Both the position numbers and the translations under genes were made by a program. The notes under the pieces are model-generated. The model was not told the origin of the DNA and made no database searches. It saw nothing but the letters and a program-made list of their open reading frames with translations. Positions 25,551 to 35,886 of a stretch of DNA of 64,000 nucleotides are shown piece by piece. Every line of letters begins with the position of its first letter. The first letter of the stretch is position 1. The stretch comes from Roseiarcus sp963779095. GTDB taxonomy: Bacteria; Pseudomonadota; Alphaproteobacteria; Rhizobiales; Beijerinckiaceae. The DNA is taken from positions 434,001 through 498,000 of the forward strand of contig CAVZWU010000022.1 in NCBI GenBank assembly GCA_963779095.1, written 5' to 3'.

Positions 25551-26240
25551 TCATGCCGGCTCCATGCCATGGCGATGTTTTGTAGAGGCGGTCTCGGCCG
25601 AGGCCAGAAAGGCGACGAGGGCGCGCGCGGCCTCAGGGTCCGACGATTTTACCGATACGCCAGCCGAGAAGACGGTCACGGCCTGAATCTCCGGCGGCAG
25701 GGGGGCGACGACCTCGATCGCCGGTTGGTCGATCAGTTCGCTCAGTTGCTGAAAGCCGAGATCGGCGTCGCCGTTCGCGACCAGCGAGGCCACCGGGACG
25801 CCGGGCGGCGCGACCAGCGCACGCGCGAGCACGGAATCGGCAAAGCCCCACTTCTCGCACAAAGCCTTCAAGTGATCGCCGCTCGGCCCGGTCGAATAGC
25901 AGATTCTTCGCGCATTCAGCATGGCCTGTTTGACCGCCTGTTCGCTCTCGACGCTGGGCGCCCGGTCGCCCGCCCGGACTGCGATCCCGATCTTAGAACG
26001 CGCGAATTCCTTCACGCTGCCCTTGGCGAGATGGCCTTCGGCCTCGAGGCTCGCCATGACTTTGGACGCCAGCACGACGACATCCGTCGCCTCGTCCGCC
26101 CGCACCAGTTTCGCCGCTTCGACGCCGCCCATGGAGCGGATTTCGACGTTAATCCCGTGGCGCGCCTCATAGCCCCGAGTCAGGTCGGCCAGGATGCGCC
26201 GGGTCGCCATCGAAGACAGGCCGACGAGCCGCCCGCTCAT
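25551..26240 (-). CDS. ModA-like substrate-binding-fold protein without signal peptide
   Basis: A 229-residue periplasmic-binding-protein type II fold resembling molybdate-binding ModA (LADLTRGYEARHGINVEIRS; ADEATDVVVLASKVMASLEA; KIGIAVRAGDR; ICYSTGPSGDHLKALCEKWG; LGFQQLSELI). It begins MSGRLVGLSSMATRRILADL with no hydrophobic signal sequence, so it is probably cytoplasmic, unlike transport ModA. It lies 19 bases upstream of ligJ in one unit, an arrangement suggesting a role in the same aromatic pathway, such as effector sensing or an enzyme role. That is inference. Confidence 0.75.
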   Translation of the reverse strand: MSGRLVGLSSMATRRILADLTRGYEARHGINVEIRSMGGVEAAKLVRADEATDVVVLASKVMASLEAEGHLAKGSVKEFARSKIGIAVRAGDRAPSVESEQAVKQAMLNARRICYSTGPSGDHLKALCEKWGFADSVLARALVAPPGVPVASLVANGDADLGFQQLSELIDQPAIEVVAPLPPEIQAVTVFSAGVSVKSSDPEAARALVAFLASAETASTKHRHGMEPA

Positions 26241-26518
26241 AGGCTCGGCCGCGGCGTCACGAGCGAGACGACGGCGTTCGGAATAGCGCGTTCATTGAAC
26301 TCGGTTCCCCCCTGGCCAGCCGCGAGCAAGTTCCGCCGCGCCGGATATTAGCGAAGGACGGCCGCGCCGCAAAATGTCCCGTCCACGGGCGAGCCAGGAA
26401 GGTGGCCGAGCGCCGCGTCGCGCATGCGCAGCCGCCAAGCCTCTGGCGCCCGCGCCTCTCGTTCATTACTGAGGCGCGACGAGCTTTCTTCAAGCGCGAG
26501 GATATGCTGGGTGAACCC

Positions 26519-27449
26519 ATGCCGGACTCAATGATAAGCTCGGGCTCTATCGCCTTTCTCGGTTTTGGCGAGGCCGCGCGCGCCTTCCTCGACGGCTGGC
26601 GCGCCGATCCGGATTTCAAGGGGCGCATTTGCGCCTACGACATCAAGACCGATTCGCCTGACGCGCAAGTTCGGACGGCGAAGCGCGCCGACTATGCGGC
26701 GGCGAAAGTGCTCGGCGCTTCGAGCGCGGCTGAGGCGGTCACGGGGGCTGAGGCGGTGTTCTCCGTCGTCACCGCCGACCAGGCGCACGAAGCGGCGGTC
26801 GCCGCGCTGCCGGGGCTCGAAAAGAGGCGCGCTGTTCTTCGATTGCGATTCCTGCGCGCCGCAAACCAAGGCGCGCACGGCTCGGGAGGTGGAAGCCGCG
26901 GGCGGACGCTATGTCGACGTCGCCGTGATGGCGGCGGTTCATCCGCGCCTGCACCGGACGCCGGTCCTGATCAGCGGCCCGCACGTTGAGGCCGCGGCGG
27001 CGGCGTTCGCGGCGCTCGGCATGTCGGCGAAAATCCACGATGGGCCAGTCGGCGCCGCCTCGTCGGTCAAGATGATCCGCTCCATCATGATGAAGGGGCT
27101 CGAGGCGCTGGTGTGCGAATGCGTGCTGGCCGGGCGCAAGGCGGGGGTCATCGACACCGTGCTCGATTCGCTCGACGACACCTACCCCGGCTTCGAGTGG
27201 AAGAAGAGGTCGGCTTATATGCTGGAACGGGTGATGACCCATGGAATCCGGCGCGCCGCGGAAATGCGCGAAGTGGCGCTGACCGTCGATCTGCTCGGGC
27301 TCAAGGGCGAGATGTCGCGCGCCTCAGTCAGCTGGCAGCAGGCGATCGGCGAACTCGGCTTGCGCTCGAGCGAAGCGGAGGCGGACGATTATGGCGCGCT
27401 CGCCGACCGTATCCTGGCCAAGCTCGGCAGCGCCGCAGGCAAATGCTGA
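26519..27449 (+). CDS. NAD(P)-binding beta-hydroxyacid-dehydrogenase-like protein with DUF1932 domain (one frameshift as read)
   Basis: The N-terminus SIAFLGFGEAARAFLDGW carries the Rossmann GxGxxA motif. The protein continues to AVFSVVTADQAHEAAVAALPGLEK, and in the next frame GALFFDCDSCAPQTKARTAREVEAAGG, VDVAVMAAVHP, SVKMIRSIMMKGLEALVCEC and the helical DUF1932 region (GFEWKKRSAYMLERVMTHG, RRAAEMREVA). Total about 309 residues. The read has GAA AAG A GGC GCG; deleting the A at 26825 restores the frame, and the length is one over a multiple of three. Related proteins lie in protocatechuate/gallate clusters next to ligJ-type genes. It is divergent from the ModA-like/ligJ unit, leaving a ~280-base shared promoter region. 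Confidence 0.82.
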
Positions 27450-27544
27450 CCGGCCGTACGCCCAAGGTCGGTCTTTCGCTTGTGTCCTCAAAAGGCTAAG
27501 CGTCGGAATGCGGCGAAAACAGCCGGCCGGGAGGAGAAAGGTCC

Positions 27545-28720
27545 ATGTCGAGATATTGGATACTGGGCGCCGCGCTCAGCGTCATGCTTGCCGCGACGGG
27601 CGCGGCGCGGGCTGACGACAACACCGTCACCATCGGCATGATCCTGCCGATGACCGGGCCTTTCGCCTCGACCGGCAGGCAGGAACGCGCCGCGGCCGAG
27701 CTTTACATGCATGAGCACGGCGACACGGTCGCCGGCAAGAAGATCGTACTCGAGATCAAGGACGATACCGGCGCGCCGGACGTGACCAAGCGCCTCGCCG
27801 AGGAGCTTGTCGGCAACGACCACGCCAAGGTCTTGATGGGCTTCGGGCTCACGCCGCTCGCGCTGGCCACGGCCCAAGTCGCAACGGAGGCGAAGGTTCC
27901 CGAGATCGTCGCCGCCGCCGCGACCGCGATGATCACCGAGAAATCGCCCTATATCGTGCGCACCTCGTTCACCCTTCCGCAGGCCTCCGTGCCGATGGCC
28001 GAGTGGTCGCTGAAGAATGGGATCAAGAAGGTCGTCACCCTTGTCACCGATTACGGCCCCGGCATCGACGCCGAGAAATGGTTCGCGGAGGCCTTCGAGA
28101 AGGGTGGCGGAACGATCAAGCAAAAGATTCGTGTGCCGCTGAAGAACCCGGATTTCGCTCCTTTCCTGCAGCGCGTGCAGGACGACGCCCCGGACGCAGT
28201 CTTCGTCTTTGTGCCGTCCGGTCAGGGCGCCGTGTTTATGAAGGAGTTCGTCGAGCGCGGCCTCGACAAGGCCGGAATCAAGCTGATCGGCACCGGCGAC
28301 GTGACCGACGATGACCTTCTTGCCGGCATGGGCGACTCGGCGCTCGGCGCCGTGACCGCGCATCACTATTCGGCCGCTCACGACTCGCCCGAGAACAAGG
28401 CCTTCGTGACCGCGTTCGAGAAGGCCAACAACGGCATGCGGCCGAATTTCATGGCGGTCGGCGGCTATGACGGGATGGCGCTCGTCTACAAGGCGCTGGA
28501 GAAGACCAAGGGCGACGCCAGTGGCGATGCGCTGATCGCGGCGATGAAAGGCATGAGTTGGACGAGCCCGCGCGGTCCGGTGTCGATCGATCCGGAAACG
28601 CGCGACATCGTGCAGAACATCTATGTGCGCAAGGTCGAGAAGAAGGACGGCGCGCTGTACAATGTCGAGTTCGCGACCATCCCCGATGTGAAGGATCCCT
28701 ACAAGGCGGCGAAGCACTGA
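27545..28720 (+). CDS. Branched-chain-amino-acid-type (liv) ABC substrate-binding protein
   Basis: A 391-residue type I periplasmic binding protein. It has a signal peptide (YWILGAALSVMLAATGAARA, cleavage near ARA-DDN), then VTIGMILPMTGPFASTGRQ, IKDDTGAPDVTKRLAEEL and the C-terminal PRGPVSIDPETRDIVQNIYV. GGGAGGAGAAAGG precedes ATG 27545. LivK-like proteins of this class bind amino acids, amides or aromatic acids. Placed beside the ligJ unit, an aromatic acid is a reasonable guess for the ligand. First gene of a five-gene importer. Confidence 0.88.
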   Translation: MSRYWILGAALSVMLAATGAARADDNTVTIGMILPMTGPFASTGRQERAAAELYMHEHGDTVAGKKIVLEIKDDTGAPDVTKRLAEELVGNDHAKVLMGFGLTPLALATAQVATEAKVPEIVAAAATAMITEKSPYIVRTSFTLPQASVPMAEWSLKNGIKKVVTLVTDYGPGIDAEKWFAEAFEKGGGTIKQKIRVPLKNPDFAPFLQRVQDDAPDAVFVFVPSGQGAVFMKEFVERGLDKAGIKLIGTGDVTDDDLLAGMGDSALGAVTAHHYSAAHDSPENKAFVTAFEKANNGMRPNFMAVGGYDGMALVYKALEKTKGDASGDALIAAMKGMSWTSPRGPVSIDPETRDIVQNIYVRKVEKKDGALYNVEFATIPDVKDPYKAAKH

Positions 28721-28779
28721 GGCGACGCCCCTCTCGCCGCGGGAGAAGGCGGGCGCGAGGCGCCGGATGAGGGGGTCCG

Positions 28780-29644
28780 ATGCTGACCATTCTGCTCGAC
28801 GGCGTGGCCTACGGCATGCTGCTGTTCGTGCTGGCGAGCGGATTGTCGGTGACGCTGGGGTTGATGAATTTCATCAACCTCGCCCACGGCGCGTTCGCGA
28901 TGCTCGGCGGCTATGTGACGGCGCTGCTGATGAACCGCGCCGGCGTTCCGTTTCTCGTCACCCTGCCGGCGGCCTTTGTCATTCCCGCTGCTCCTCGGCG
29001 TCGCGCTCGAGCGCACGCTCTATCGGCGGCTCTATGGCGCGAGCCCGCTCGATCAGGTGCTGTTCAGCATCGGTCTTGTGCTGATGGCCATGCCGATCGC
29101 CGCCTATTTCATCGGCGACGAGCCGCAGCAGGTCCATCTGCCCGCCTGGCTCGACGGGCGCATCGAGGTCCACGGAGTCGGCATCGGCGTCTACCGGCTG
29201 TTCATCATCGCGATATGCGGCGCCATCGCTGCGGCGCTGCAAATATTCCTGATCAAGACCCGGTTCGGCGCGCAGCTGAGAGCGGCGGTGGACGACGCGC
29301 GCGTCGCTCAGGGCCTTGGCGTCAATGTCGACCGCATCTTCGCCATCGCCTTCGCCGTCGGCAGCGGACTTGCGGGACTGGGCGGAGCGCTGGCTGCCGA
29401 TGTCGTTGGCGGCATCGACCCTTCGTTCCCGGTGAAGTTCCTGGTGACCTTTCTCATCGTGGTCACTGTCGGCGGCTCGAACGGAATCCTGGGGGCCCTG
29501 TTCGGCTCGCTGCTGCTCGGCGTGCTCGACGTCGCTGGCAAATATTACGCGCCCTCGATCGGCGCGTTCATCATCTACGCGGTGATGGTCGTCACCCTCA
29601 TTGTGCGCCCGCAGGGGTTGTTCGCGCGCGGCGACGGGCGATGA
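28780..29644 (+). CDS. livH: LivH-type ABC permease (one frameshift as read)
   Basis: A 287-residue inner-membrane permease with about eight helices. The frame starts MLTILLDGVAYGMLLFVLAS with the family motif GLMNFINLAHGAFAMLGGY. It breaks at about 28984 (ATTCCCGCTG where ATT CCG CTG is expected) and resumes in the next frame with PLLLGVALERTLYRRLYGASPLDQVL, the LivH cytoplasmic EAA-type loop RAAVDDARVAQGLGVNVDRIF, and ends IVRPQGLFARGDGR. Removing one C restores a full-length gene, and the total length is one over a multiple of three. It overlaps livM by four bases. Confidence 0.9.
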
Positions 29645-30661
29645 GCGCGCCCGACGCGGCCGCCGTGAAGGCTCGGGTCGGCGCGCATCTGCAGCGGCGC
29701 GCCCGCTGGCGCTGGCCTGAAATCGTGTTCTGGCTCGCGATCCTCGCCCTGATCTTCGCTTTGCCGTCGCGCGCGGGAATCATCAACGAAGCGCTGATCG
29801 CGGGCCTGTTCGCGCTGTCGCTCGATCTTATTCTCGGGTTGGCCGGAATCGTCTCGCTCGGCCATGCGGCGTTCCTTGGTCTTGGCGCCTACGCCGCGGC
29901 CATTCTGGCGAGCTGGGGGTTCGCGGAGCCTGCGCTCGGGCTCGCCTTCGGCGCCGCCGTCGCTGCGGTCGTCGGCCTCGTCAGCGCGCCGCTCCTGCTT
30001 CGCGGCGGCGACTTGACGCGGCTGATGGTGACGCTGGGCGTTTCGCTCATGCTCGGAGAACTCGCCAACCGCAACAGCTGGATCACCGGCGGCGCAGACG
30101 GTCTCAACTTTTCGATGGCGCCGGTGCTCGGACTGTTCCCGATCGGCTTTACCGGGCAGCGCAACGCGGCGCTCTACAGCTTCGCCGTTCTCTTCATCCT
30201 GTTTGCCATCGCGCGCCGGCTTGCGCATTCGCCCTTCGGGCTGGCGCTGGCCGCAATCCGGGAAAATCGCCTGCGCGCGGGCGCGCTCGGCGTGGACACC
30301 AGCCGCCGGATCGTTGCGATCTATACGGTTGCGGCGGCTTACGCGGGCGCGGCGGGCGCGCTGCTGGCTCAAACAACACAGATCGTGTCGCTCGATCTGT
30401 TCGACTTTCATCGGTCGGCCGACGTCATGCTGATGCTCATCATCGGCGGCGCGGGATACCTTTATGGCGGCTTGATTGGCGCGGCGGCGTTCATCGTGCT
30501 GAGGGACGTGATTTCGGCCGCGACGCCCGAATATTGGGAATTCTGGATCGGCCTCGCTTTGGTCATTTTGGTGCTCGCCGGTCGCGACCGGCTCGGCGCG
30601 GCGGCCGAGGCGCATGATCGCCCTCGTCGCGCCGCGCGCCGCGGGCCGAGGCGCGGCGTGA
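29641..30661 (+). CDS. livM: LivM-type ABC permease
   Basis: About 340 residues with a Arg-rich N-terminal tail and some nine membrane helices. Motifs are LILGLAGIVSLGHAAFLGLGAY, RLMVTLGVSLMLGELANR, the EAA-type loop LAAIRENRLRAGALGVDTS, and IIGGAGYLYGGLIGAAAF. The ATG at 29641 overlaps the livH stop. No stop separates it from livG in this frame. Either this is a natural LivM-LivG fusion of 590 residues, a form that exists in this transporter family, or a one-base error near 30600-30650 hides a TGA at 30659-30661 that would overlap the livG GTG start. Confidence 0.85.
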
Positions 30662-31405
30662 GCGCGCCTGCGCTCGAGGCGCGAGGCCTCATGCGCCATT
30701 TCGGCGCGCTGATCGCGACCGACGATGTGTCGTTCGCAATTCGGCCCGGCGCCCGTCAGGCGCTGATCGGACCGAACGGCGCCGGAAAGACGACGCTGAT
30801 CAATCTCCTGACCGGGGTGATCAGGCCGACCGCAGGCCAGGTCTTGTTGCAGGGCCGCGATGTTACGCATCTCAAGCCAAGCGCGCGGGTCCGGATGGGC
30901 CTCTCGCGCACCTTCCAGATCAATCAGCTGTTTCCCGATCTGACGCCCGCCGAGTCGCTCGGGCTGGCGATCTCCGAGCGCAACGGCTCCGGCGCCGATT
31001 TCTGGCGCGTGGCGGGCGGCAGGCCGGAGATCGTCGCCGAAATCGCAGAGCTGCTGGCGCGTTTCGGCCTCGAGGCCGACATGGACAAGCCCACGCGGAA
31101 GCTTCCTTACGGCAAGCAGCGGCTCCTGGAGATCGCGCTCGCGCTGGCCACGCGCCCGCGCGTGCTGCTGCTCGACGAACCCGCCGCCGGCGTGCCGGAG
31201 GAGGAACGGCGGGACATCCTCGCCGCCCTCGCCGCGCTGCCGTCCGATGTCGCGATCCTCCTGATCGAGCACGACATGGACCTCGTGTTCAATTTCGCCG
31301 ACCGCATTTCGGTGCTGGTGGCGGGGAAGCTCCTGACCGAGGGCGAGCCGGAGGCGATCGCTGCCGATGAGCGCGTCCGCGCCGTCTATCTCGGCGAAGA
31401 CGCGC

Positions 31406-31413
<8 letters not shown>
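30658..31413 (+). CDS. livG: LivG-type ABC ATPase
   Basis: 251 residues from GTG 30658 (SAPALEARGLMRHFGAL). Walker A is GPNGAGKTTLINLL; the LivG-specific helical segment has MGLSRTFQINQLFPDLTPAE; the signature region is LPYGKQRLLEIALALA, Walker B LLLDEPAAGV and the H-loop LLIEHDMDLVF. It powers the liv-type importer together with LivF. The stop TGA (31411-31413) overlaps the livF start by eight bases. See livM for the continuous-frame question. Confidence 0.9.
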
Positions 31414-32119
<706 letters not shown>

Positions 32120-32126
32120 GGCGGCG

Positions 32127-33155
32127 CTATTGCGCCGACTTGTCCCAAGGCGACGGCACGCCGACCCGTATGAGCCGTGAGAACTCCGGCGACTGATCCG
32201 CGGCCTTGGCCTGGGGACTGACGCGTGCACGCTCCATGAGTTCGGCAAGCGGCATCGTCGTGACCACCGCGCCATGGTCGTAAAGGTAGCCCGGCAAAAA
32301 GCCGTTGACGACGAGCCGCCAGTCGAACGGCAGCGTGCTCCCCGCCGCCCTCACCAGCTTGAAGACGACAGTCGCGCAGTTCGCGGTGATGGAATTGTAC
32401 CATTTGGGACGTTTGGCGAGCGCGGTCGACTCGACAACATATTCCGTCAACAGCGCGCGCGCCTGGGCGGGTGGGGTGTTGAGCCGGTAGAGGCGCACGT
32501 CCTCGCCGCGCACGTTGGTGCGCAATCTCACCGAATCGCGCTCGGTGGTCGCCAGATAGACGAGCGTGTGGTTTTTGAAGGCGTCGGCGACCGGCGAGAA
32601 CACGCCGGTCTTCTCGCGCCGGACCTCGACCGACCAGGCGATATGGTCGCCGTCCTCGAAGCCGAAACTCATGATGACATGCGCCATCTCGGGCCCGGCC
32701 CAATAGGCGAGGAACAGGTCGAGCATCTTCAGTTTGGAGAGGTCGTAGGAGCGCTTCTCCCACCGCTCGGTGAAGTCCTTGTCGGTCCGCCAGTCGAAAT
32801 CCCGCACGTCGGAGAGCGTCAGAATATCGCCCTTTACTGTTCCCGTCGTTTGACGCGCAACGTCGGGCGCCCAGTCGCCGTTGAGCGGCGGCGTGATTGT
32901 GCTCCACCAGATGAGCAAGCCGCCGAAGGCGATGGCGAAGACGGCGAGCGCGACGAGGCTGCGGCTCATTCGCATGAACAGCGCCGCAATCGTCACGAGC
33001 CCGAGGATGCAGAAGAGGATCGCGGCGGACGCCCTCAAGACCTCAGGTGCGGGAAGCCGGAACCATAGCGCCAGCGCGCTCCATGCGCTGATGGGAGCGA
33101 TGACCACGATTGCGGCGATGATTCTGAGGGCGAGCCCCGTAGCCCTCTTCACCAT
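32127..33155 (-). CDS. DUF4105 membrane protein
   Basis: A 342-residue protein with three N-terminal membrane helices (LALRIIAAIVVIAPISAW; ASAAILFCILGLVTIAALF; SLVALAVFAIAFGGLLIWW) followed by a soluble domain of about 240 residues. Its hallmarks (WRTDKDFTERWEKRSYDLSK, WAGPEMAHVIMSFGFEDGDH, NCATVVFKLVRAAG) are those of DUF4105, a papain/NlpC-like fold family in which a Cys in an NCA motif is conserved. Function is unproven; a membrane-linked cysteine hydrolase acting outside the cytoplasm is plausible. ATG 33155 has AAGG upstream; in-frame starts at 33176 and 33200 are possible. Confidence 0.78.
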   Translation of the reverse strand: MVKRATGLALRIIAAIVVIAPISAWSALALWFRLPAPEVLRASAAILFCILGLVTIAALFMRMSRSLVALAVFAIAFGGLLIWWSTITPPLNGDWAPDVARQTTGTVKGDILTLSDVRDFDWRTDKDFTERWEKRSYDLSKLKMLDLFLAYWAGPEMAHVIMSFGFEDGDHIAWSVEVRREKTGVFSPVADAFKNHTLVYLATTERDSVRLRTNVRGEDVRLYRLNTPPAQARALLTEYVVESTALAKRPKWYNSITANCATVVFKLVRAAGSTLPFDWRLVVNGFLPGYLYDHGAVVTTMPLAELMERARVSPQAKAADQSPEFSRLIRVGVPSPWDKSAQ

Positions 33156-33369
33156 GACGGACCTTGCCCATTCCATGCCGCGGCTCTGACTTAGCCTCAA
33201 GCACGCTTAAATGAGGCCGAGACCTCTGCAAAGTCTTATCGCCCTGCTCGTTTGAGCTTATCGAGACCAAGGCTCGCGACGAAGCGGGCGATGCCTGGAT
33301 GGCGGCGCCAATTGAATTTTGCTAACCGTCGAAACTCGGCTTTTTTCCAATGGAATCGGGGCGCGCCCC

Positions 33370-33808
33370 ATGCTTCCTGGGCCTAAAGGCTGGTTTTTGT
33401 CTCGCAACGCTGCCGTCGCGGTGCTTGGCTTCATTTTGAGCCTGCTCGGCGCGTTCGGCAGCTCATTCTATCTCGAGCCGGCGCAACAAAGCGACGAGGC
33501 GGCGGCGCGGCAGATCGTTCTTGAGGCGGCGCAGGCGCAAATGCTTCGGGCGGCGAATTCCTACGACAACCTCGCGGAACTTCTAGGCAGTCTCCTGTTC
33601 ACCGTCTCGTTGCCGCGAGACGCGAGCGAGGAAGAGCACGCGGCGATTGGCGATCACGATGATGGGCTCGGCGCTTGTCTTTCTCGCCGCGATTGCGGGC
33701 GCAGGACCGAAACCTCCGACGCCGCGAGTGATCGGCGCGCCGCGTCTCCTCGCCATCGCGCTCACGCGGCTTAAAGCCCCGGAACGCCGCATGGCGGCGG
33801 CGCAATAG
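33370..33808 (+). CDS. Small two-helix membrane protein A, unknown (one frameshift as read)
   Basis: Starts MLPGPKGWFLSRNAAVAVLG with a first membrane helix (AVAVLGFILSLLGAFGSSFY), then an Ala/Gln-rich helical segment (AARQIVLEAAQAQMLRAANS, YDNLAELLGSLLFTV). The frame breaks near 33649 (ATTGGCGATC instead of ATT GCG ATC). Removing a G gives a second membrane helix ITMMGSALVFLAAIAGAG and a tail ending RRMAAAQ, TAG at 33806-33808, total about 145 residues. It has the same architecture as the next gene and is probably its paralogue. I do not recognise the family. Confidence 0.6.
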
Positions 33809-33821
33809 CGGCGCTGACCCC

Positions 33822-34627
33822 ATGCAGGCGCCTGCCTTTCTCAGCCTTTCGTTCTGGTCGGCGAAGCGGCTCGCGATCCTGATCGGCTTCGCGCTGACCG
33901 CGCTCGGCACGCTCGGGCCCCAGTTTTACGTGAGCTCGGTCGAGGATCGGAGGGGCGAGGCCGATCAATTCGCAAAGTCGCTGACCGCCCGCATCGACAC
34001 GTTACGCGCCGCGCAGTCGCAATATCTCCGTTCGAGCAGATCGGCGTGCTCGTCTACGCCCTCAACGCTTCCGGCCTCGCCGCGGCGGGCTCGTCGCAGC
34101 ACGACACGCTGAGCAGTCTTTACCAGCTCGCTCTGCTCGACCGTTCGACCTCGATGCGCCAGATGATCGGTGAACTGGCGAGGGCGAAGCAGCTCACCTA
34201 TCGCCAAACTTCGGACAAATACGGCGCCCTGATCCCGGCGGCGCGGAAGGATTTTTCGCTGGCTTCCTACCAGGTGGTCGTCGATTTCGAGACCCAGACC
34301 ATGCGGGAGGCGGATGCGCTGATGGCGCGCCTGCAGAACGCTCTCCTCTCCGCCGAGCGCACAAAAGGCGAGCTCGACGCGCTGGCGGCAAGGCGCAAGC
34401 TTCAACTCATCGTCGTCATGACGCTCGGATCGAGGCTGCTGCTTGCGGCGAATCTCATGTCCGAGAAGGCCTCGGCTCAAGCGGAAACGCCCGCGTCCCC
34501 CGGCGAGGTCGCCGCCGCGGAGCGGCTCATCGAATTCGCGATGCGCGAATCAGAAGGGCTGGGCGACGAGAAAGTGACGGAGACGGGCGCAGCCCTCGCC
34601 TCCCGCGACAACGGCCTCAGGCCTTGA
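33822..34627 (+). CDS. Two-helix membrane protein B, unknown (one frameshift as read)
   Basis: About 268 residues once joined. N-terminal helix LAILIGFALTALGTLGPQFY is followed by DQFAKSLTARIDTLRAAQSQ, a break near 34032, then IGVLVYALNASGLAAAGSSQ, a long helical region (LYQLALLDRSTSMRQMIGEL, MREADALMARLQNALLSAER) and a second membrane helix LQLIVVMTLGSRLLLAANLM with a charged C-terminal tail. The helix - extracytoplasmic helical bundle - helix layout recalls a sensor input domain without an output module. It lies 13 bases after gene A, so the two form a unit. Confidence 0.6.
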
Positions 34628-34630
34628 AGG

Positions 34631-34903
34631 TCAATCGACCGCGGGCGTGACGGCCAGGGCCTCCAGGGTCCCGCCGAACTCCGAAGTGGTCAGCGTGATT
34701 TTCTGGCCGGCTTTCATGCGCTTGATGCTGACGCCCGCGCGCGATCTTATAAGTCGAGCCGTCATCCAATGTGATGACATGGCTCATCAGGTCGACCGAC
34801 TTGATTTTGCCGGTGGTCCTGTGCATCGCATCCATTGCGAACGCCGTTGTATAGCCGCGCTGAGAATTGCGGCGGCGGCCGCCACATTGAGCACCTTACC
34901 CAT
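34631..34903 (-). CDS. DUF1344 small exported protein (two compensating frameshifts as read)
   Basis: From ATG 34903 (AGAGG eight bases upstream) it reads MGKVLNVAAAAAILSAAI, then after a lost base TTAFAMDAMHRTTGKIKSVD-like sequence, DLMSHVITLDDGSTYKIARG, and after an inserted G GVSIKRMKAGQKITLTTSEF, ending TPAVD and TGA. This is the DUF1344 family of rhizobia and relatives, about 90 residues with a signal peptide and a KIKSVD...TLDDG core. The total length is divisible by three because one loss and one gain cancel. Function is unknown. Confidence 0.72.
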
Positions 34904-35006
34904 CGATACGACCTCTCTTCTCAACGGCCCGCACGCGCTGCAGCCTCAAACATCAACTCATGGCGGACTCATGGCGACGCCTTAATTTCTGGGACGCCTG
35001 CCAGCC

Positions 35007-35837
35007 TCAGCCCTCGCTCTGGTGGCCGCCTGACAGGGGCACGAACGGAATGACCTTGCCGCCGAAAATGTCGGACCGCGCGACCGAAAGGGCGCCGTCG
35101 GCTCCCACTTTCTTGACCACCTTGAGGATGTGCTGCGCGCCGGGCGGCCCGACGGGAATGACCATGATCTCCGCTCGGCTTCAATTGCTGCAGGAGCGGC
35201 GGCGGAATGTGGTCGATGCCGCAGGTGACGATGATCTTGTCGAACGGCGCGGCCTCTTCCCAGCCGTAATAGCCGTCGCGCGCTTCGGGTCGTGATGTCG
35301 GAATATTCGCGATAGCCCGCGCCGATCAGCCGGTCGTAGACGCCGCGGGTGCGCGCGGCGAGCTCGGGAATGATCTCGATCGAATGGACGTGAGGCGTAA
35401 GATAGGTGAGCAGCGCCGACTGGAAGCCCGAGCCGGTGCCGATCTCGAGCACCTTGTCGCTTGGGCGAATATCGAGCGCGCTGGTCATGCGGCCCATCGT
35501 GCCGGGCGGCGTGATGGTGACGCCGAAACCGATGTCGAGATAGTGCCCGACATAGGCGTTCTTCGCGGTTCTCGGGCAGGCAGAACTCCTGGCGCGGCGT
35601 CATCAGGAAGGCGCGCTTGTCGGCTGAGGTCCAGAGGTCGTTGAAGCTGATCACCACCTGGTAGCGGTCCCAGCGCCGCTCGAGATATTTGGGCTCCTCC
35701 GCCGGCCGATTGGCCGTCATCCAGGCGACGAATGCGGCCTTGCTCGAAAGCGGCGGCCCCTCGGCGGCCAGGGCGGCGAGCGGCGAGGAGGCGGCGGCGC
35801 TGGCCGCCGCGCCAAGAAGAAATTCGCGTCTGAGCAT
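35007..35837 (-). CDS. Protein-L-isoaspartate O-methyltransferase-like protein with exported N-terminus (three frameshifts as read)
   Basis: About 275 residues after joining frames. The start ATG 35837 has AAGGAG upstream and a twin-arginine-like signal (MLRREFLLGAAASAAASS). The enzyme part shows GTMGRMTSALDIRPSDKVLE, the SAM motif LEIGTGSGFQSALLTYL, HVHSIEIIPELAARTR, GYYGWEEAAPFDKIIVTCG, IPPPLLQQLKPSG and IFGGKVIPFVPLSGGH, stop at 35007. Single extra bases near 35571, 35297 and 35172 explain the breaks. PCMT repairs isoaspartyl damage in proteins using SAM and is normally cytoplasmic; the export-type leader is unusual. Confidence 0.82.
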
Positions 35838-35886
35838 CAAGGCTCCTTTACTCGAGCGTTCACGCAGATTTGGGGTTCGGCGGTCC

